A stretch of DNA of 64,000 bases. Source: JBBQWT01 sp038210375. Its GTDB lineage: Bacteria > Acidobacteriota > Terriglobia > Terriglobales > Acidobacteriaceae. Each line of letters starts with the position of its first letter. The first letter of the stretch is position 1. Location of the stretch: contig JBBQWT010000010.1 in the NCBI GenBank assembly GCA_038210375.1, forward strand, positions 1 through 64,000, written 5' to 3'. Below the pieces are notes generated by a model. The model was not told the DNA's origin and did not search any database. It was given only the letters and a program-made list of their open reading frames with translations. Both the position numbers and the translations under genes were made by a program. Below are positions 61,305 through 64,000 of this stretch, one piece after another.

Positions 61305-62189
61305 ATGAGACAGATAGGCGCCCTCATCATCGGGGTCTGGTACTCGCTAGTGCTGGCCCTGTGCTTCGATGGCCTCATCACCGAGCTTACGGTGGAAAAA
61401 GAATACGGCGCGTACGGCGCCCACTACGTGGTGCGCACCATCCTGTGGCTGGTCGCCATCTACCTCGGGGGATTGCTGGCCGGGCTGGTCTCGAAGAAGT
61501 ATTGCCGCTGGATGTCGTTTTTCTCCACCCTGCCGGCGGCTGCGCTGGTCATCTTCTTCATTTTCGATCACGCCTCGGAATTCCTGCAGTATCAACTGCT
61601 GCCCAGGGTTTTCGGATGGCAGCCCACTTATCTTGGCGGGTCGCTGGTGTTTTTCATATTCTCATCCTTGATGGCGGTGCTGGCCGGCGCCAACGCGCGG
61701 CATATCCTGAACGAAGAAGAAGATGAAAAGAAGATGGGGGGAATCCCCACCAGCGCCACCGACGAGCTGCGGATTTTTGGCGTCCGCTGGATCCATTACG
61801 TCTGGCTTTGGATTCCCATTGCCTGCTGGGCGTCGCTTGCCGTCATTACCTTGTTCGTGGTGAACGTCGATCTGAACCTGGGTTGGTTCTGGGCGCAACA
61901 TCCCGGGCTCTATAGCAACTGGAGATGGTGGGTATATGGAATCCTGGCCATCATCGTGACCTGTCTTCCGTTCGGCTTCCTGAAGGTGGGAATGCGGCGC
62001 TCGTGGATACCGCTGATCGCCGACCGCGGCCTGGGGATGGCGCCGGTGCTGCTGCGGTTCCTCGCCTATGGCGTTGGACTGGCCATCGTCGCCAGCCTGA
62101 TCGTGAATTCACTGGCATTGTACGAATTCGCGCAATTGCCGGTGGCCGGCCCCATGCCCCACCCTTGGTGGATGCTGCTGCCTAAATAA
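61305..62189 (+). CDS. Integral membrane protein of unknown function (294 aa)
   Basis: A membrane protein with about eight hydrophobic segments, starting MRQIGALIIGVWYSLVLALC. A charged cytoplasmic loop (NEEEDEKKMGG) sits at about residues 135-146. No transporter or enzyme motif is recognised. ATG at 61305 has a GGAG eight bases upstream. The upstream frame to 61185 adds only non-membrane residues and is not favoured. It is between polA (divergent) and queA. Confidence 0.75.
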   Translation: MRQIGALIIGVWYSLVLALCFDGLITELTVEKEYGAYGAHYVVRTILWLVAIYLGGLLAGLVSKKYCRWMSFFSTLPAAALVIFFIFDHASEFLQYQLLPRVFGWQPTYLGGSLVFFIFSSLMAVLAGANARHILNEEEDEKKMGGIPTSATDELRIFGVRWIHYVWLWIPIACWASLAVITLFVVNVDLNLGWFWAQHPGLYSNWRWWVYGILAIIVTCLPFGFLKVGMRRSWIPLIADRGLGMAPVLLRFLAYGVGLAIVASLIVNSLALYEFAQLPVAGPMPHPWWMLLPK

Positions 62190-62303
62190 TCAGCCCCGTC
62201 ACGGTGCACCGGTCAACGTGCTCACGATTAAGGCGGAGTTGATTTTTAGGATCAATCTCAAGAACTTGCATAAGAAATTGGAGTAAGCGAGAACGCCCTA
62301 AAC

Positions 62304-62367
62304 ATTGTCATCCTGGAGCGAGCTTTTGCTTCTTGTTTTAGCGAAGGACCTCGCGTTTTATTTGCTC
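62304..62367 (-). repeat. Dispersed repeat, third copy (inverted)
   Basis: Reverse complement of the sequences at 36212-36273 and 51331-51390 (GCGAGGTCCTTCGCT ... CTCGCTCCAGGATGACA), with scattered differences. Confidence 0.7.
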
Positions 62368-62484
62368 TTGAACGGGAAGTGCGGTTGGATCGGCTGCGCG
62401 ACTTGCTCGCCGACCAGGGGACGGATTCGGCCATCGACCGGCGAGGTGGCGCTTCATATGACTACCAAGGTGTAATAGCCAAGC

Positions 62485-63618
62485 GTGCAAGTCTCGGACT
62501 TCGACTACCATCTGCCCGAAAATCTGATCGCCCAGCAACCCCTGCCGGAGCGCGACGCCGCTCGCATGCTTCACCTTGCGTACATATCCGGCGGCCGTCC
62601 TGCGATTGTGGACCGCCAGTTTCGGGAATTTCCCGGGCTGCTTCGCCCCGGCGACCTGCTGGTTTTTAACAACACCCGGGTATTACCGGCGCGGCTATTT
62701 GCTTCGCGTCGCGGGATCCACGCGGAGAAGTTAAGTGGCCGCAATCCGGCTTCGAGCGACTTCTTGCAAGGCCAGGTTGAAGTCATGCTGACCCGCCGCA
62801 CCGGACAGAATGAATGGCAGGCCCTGGTGCGTCCGGGCCGCAAGGTCGGCGTGGGCGAGGTGCTGACCTTTCGAGGGAATGCCCAACTGCAAGCCGAGGT
62901 GATGGCGCGCGGGGATTTTGGCGAGCGCACTTTGCGCTTCAGCCGCGGAGGCGGTGGTTCAGCCGATTCCCTCCGCACCCCAATGACTGACGCCGACTTC
63001 TATGCCGCGGTAGAGCAGCTCGGTCACATCCCCTTGCCACCGTACATCCACCGCGAAGATCAGGCGGTTGATCGCGAGCGCTATCAGACGGTATTCGCCA
63101 GCCAGAGCGGGGCGGTGGCCGCACCCACGGCGGGCCTGCATTTCTCCGCGCGCATTCTCGAAGAGATTCGCGCACGCGATATCGAAACCGCTGAAGTTAC
63201 CCTGCACGTCGGCCTGGGGACCTTTCAGCCGGTCCGCGTGGAGCGCGTCGAAGACCACAAGATTCACGGCGAGTCTTACAGCATCTCCGCTGAAGCGGCG
63301 CGCCAGATCAATACTGCCATGGCCGGGGGACGGCGCGTGGTTGCCGTGGGCACCACTACCGTGCGAACCCTGGAAGCGGCCGCAGCCGCGGCACTTCCAC
63401 TCCAGGCGGGCGACGCCGAGGCCGGCATTTTTATCTATCCCGGGTACCAGTTCAAGGTGGTTGGGGCCATGCTGACCAACTTCCACCTTCCCCAATCCAC
63501 CCTGCTTATGCTGGTCTCGGCATTCGGAGGACGCGACGCCGTGCTCGCCGCTTATCGCCACGCGGTAGCCCACGAATATCGCTTTTACTCCTACGGCGAC
63601 TGCATGTTCATCGAATAA
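62485..63618 (+). CDS. queA: S-adenosylmethionine:tRNA ribosyltransferase-isomerase
   Basis: A 377-residue QueA, which moves the ribosyl part of SAM to 7-aminomethyl-7-deazaguanine in tRNA during queuosine synthesis. VSDFDYHLPENLIAQQPLPERDAARML at the start, VFNNTRVLPARLFASR, APTAGLHFS, LHVGLGTFQPV, GTTTVRTLEAAA and NFHLPQSTLLMLVSAF are diagnostic. GTG at 62485 is the start fixed by homology. Other queuosine genes are not in the window. Confidence 0.95.
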   Translation: MQVSDFDYHLPENLIAQQPLPERDAARMLHLAYISGGRPAIVDRQFREFPGLLRPGDLLVFNNTRVLPARLFASRRGIHAEKLSGRNPASSDFLQGQVEVMLTRRTGQNEWQALVRPGRKVGVGEVLTFRGNAQLQAEVMARGDFGERTLRFSRGGGGSADSLRTPMTDADFYAAVEQLGHIPLPPYIHREDQAVDRERYQTVFASQSGAVAAPTAGLHFSARILEEIRARDIETAEVTLHVGLGTFQPVRVERVEDHKIHGESYSISAEAARQINTAMAGGRRVVAVGTTTVRTLEAAAAAALPLQAGDAEAGIFIYPGYQFKVVGAMLTNFHLPQSTLLMLVSAFGGRDAVLAAYRHAVAHEYRFYSYGDCMFIE

Positions 63619-63635
63619 GCGGCTAAGCCTGGCTG

Positions 63636-64000
63636 CTACTCTCCGCCGAAACGAAATCTGAGCCCGGCGCGGAAATTGGCTTTCAATGCGGGATATCCGG
63701 CGGCCTCTTCATAGCGTTTATTGAGGGCATTTTCCACGTTCAGGTATCCGGTGACATGGTGGGTGATGGCGTACCATGCGCCGAGATCGAGGCGGGCATA
63801 GCTCGCGGCGTGATCGACGCCCAATCCCGAGAAATCGGAGTCGGTGCGCCGGCCGATGAACGTAGCCGCCGCGTCGCTGCCCCAGCGCGATCTTATGTAA
63901 TTCAGCGCCATGTTGCCGGAATGCCGGGGACGCCGCAACAAGGGCTGTCCTTCGGCGAGCAGAGGATCAAACGCCAGCGGCGATTTTAAGATCTGCGTCG
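63636..64000 (-). CDS. TonB-dependent receptor, C-terminal part
   Basis: The frame runs off the right edge; ~120 C-terminal residues are seen. Alternating beta-strand patterns (MALNYIRSRWGSDAAATFIG, YARLDLGAWYAI, VTGYLNVENALNKRYEEAAGYPALKANFRAGLRFRF, in pieces) are the last strands of a TonB-dependent barrel; NVENALNKRYEE and GYPALKANFRAG are the usual end of BtuB/FepA-like receptors. Ligand unknown. Confidence 0.85.
   Translation of the reverse strand, partial: TQILKSPLAFDPLLAEGQPLLRRPRHSGNMALNYIRSRWGSDAAATFIGRRTDSDFSGLGVDHAASYARLDLGAWYAITHHVTGYLNVENALNKRYEEAAGYPALKANFRAGLRFRFGGE

Overview
The window looks like a chromosomal segment of an acidobacterium (Acidobacteriota, probably class Terriglobia, the Koribacter/Acidobacteriales side). 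Protein style points there: a CadC-like winged-helix/TPR regulator, small exported proteins typical of the group, a DUF6580 membrane protein, a pxpBCA cluster, and several families of dispersed intergenic repeats. KdsB, an outer-membrane beta-barrel protein and a TonB-dependent receptor show a Gram-negative envelope. I see no phage, no CRISPR array and no rRNA; there is one tRNA (Met, CAT).

Layout. 1-6.7 kb: acyl-CoA carboxylase carboxyltransferase (cut by the window start), an exported protein, a repeat-bounded element with a broken GIY-YIG nuclease gene, polyphosphate glucokinase, a 53-residue basic protein, DUF3891 and DUF488 proteins, and a cytochrome c lipoprotein. 7.1-9.6 kb: two parS-type palindromes, parA, parB and a HIT protein. 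9.6-15 kb: ligA, a lipid-kinase-like protein and three membrane proteins. 15.4-25.9 kb: a co-directional, mostly overlapping operon that I read as a synthase-dependent exopolysaccharide system: HEAT-repeat membrane protein, processive GT2 glycosyltransferase, TPR/glycosidase-like hybrid, TPR/outer-membrane barrel, TPR protein (frameshifted), and a membrane-bound LtaS/sulfatase-fold protein. 25.9-31 kb: an island of dispersed repeats holding two tandem orphan Rhs C-terminal toxin/immunity cassettes that share a ~355-bp, nearly identical core. 31-36 kb: S9 peptidase, DUF72, transaldolase and a MarR regulator with a near-perfect palindromic operator. 36.4-43.4 kb: 5-oxoprolinase pxpBCA, amino-acid permease, CadC-like regulator, exported protein, tRNA-Met. 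43.4-50.9 kb: methyltransferase, coaD, aminotransferase, then manA-manC-phosphohexomutase (GDP-mannose supply). 51.5-54.4 kb, minus strand: rplU-rpmA-obgE-kdsB. 55-63.6 kb: xseA, glmM, polA, a membrane protein and queA. The window ends inside a TonB-dependent receptor.

How the parts connect. The manA/manC/phosphohexomutase genes make GDP-mannose and glmM leads to UDP-GlcNAc, both plausible donors for the polysaccharide operon; kdsB supplies CMP-Kdo for lipopolysaccharide. parABS serves chromosome segregation. The least ordinary parts are (i) the ~10.5-kb polysaccharide operon, which has the PNAG/cellulose logic but a different set of accessory parts, (ii) the paired Rhs toxin/immunity cassettes, and (iii) a family of ~46-69-bp terminal inverted repeats, one pair of which encloses a GIY-YIG nuclease relic and could mark a little-described class of small mobile element.
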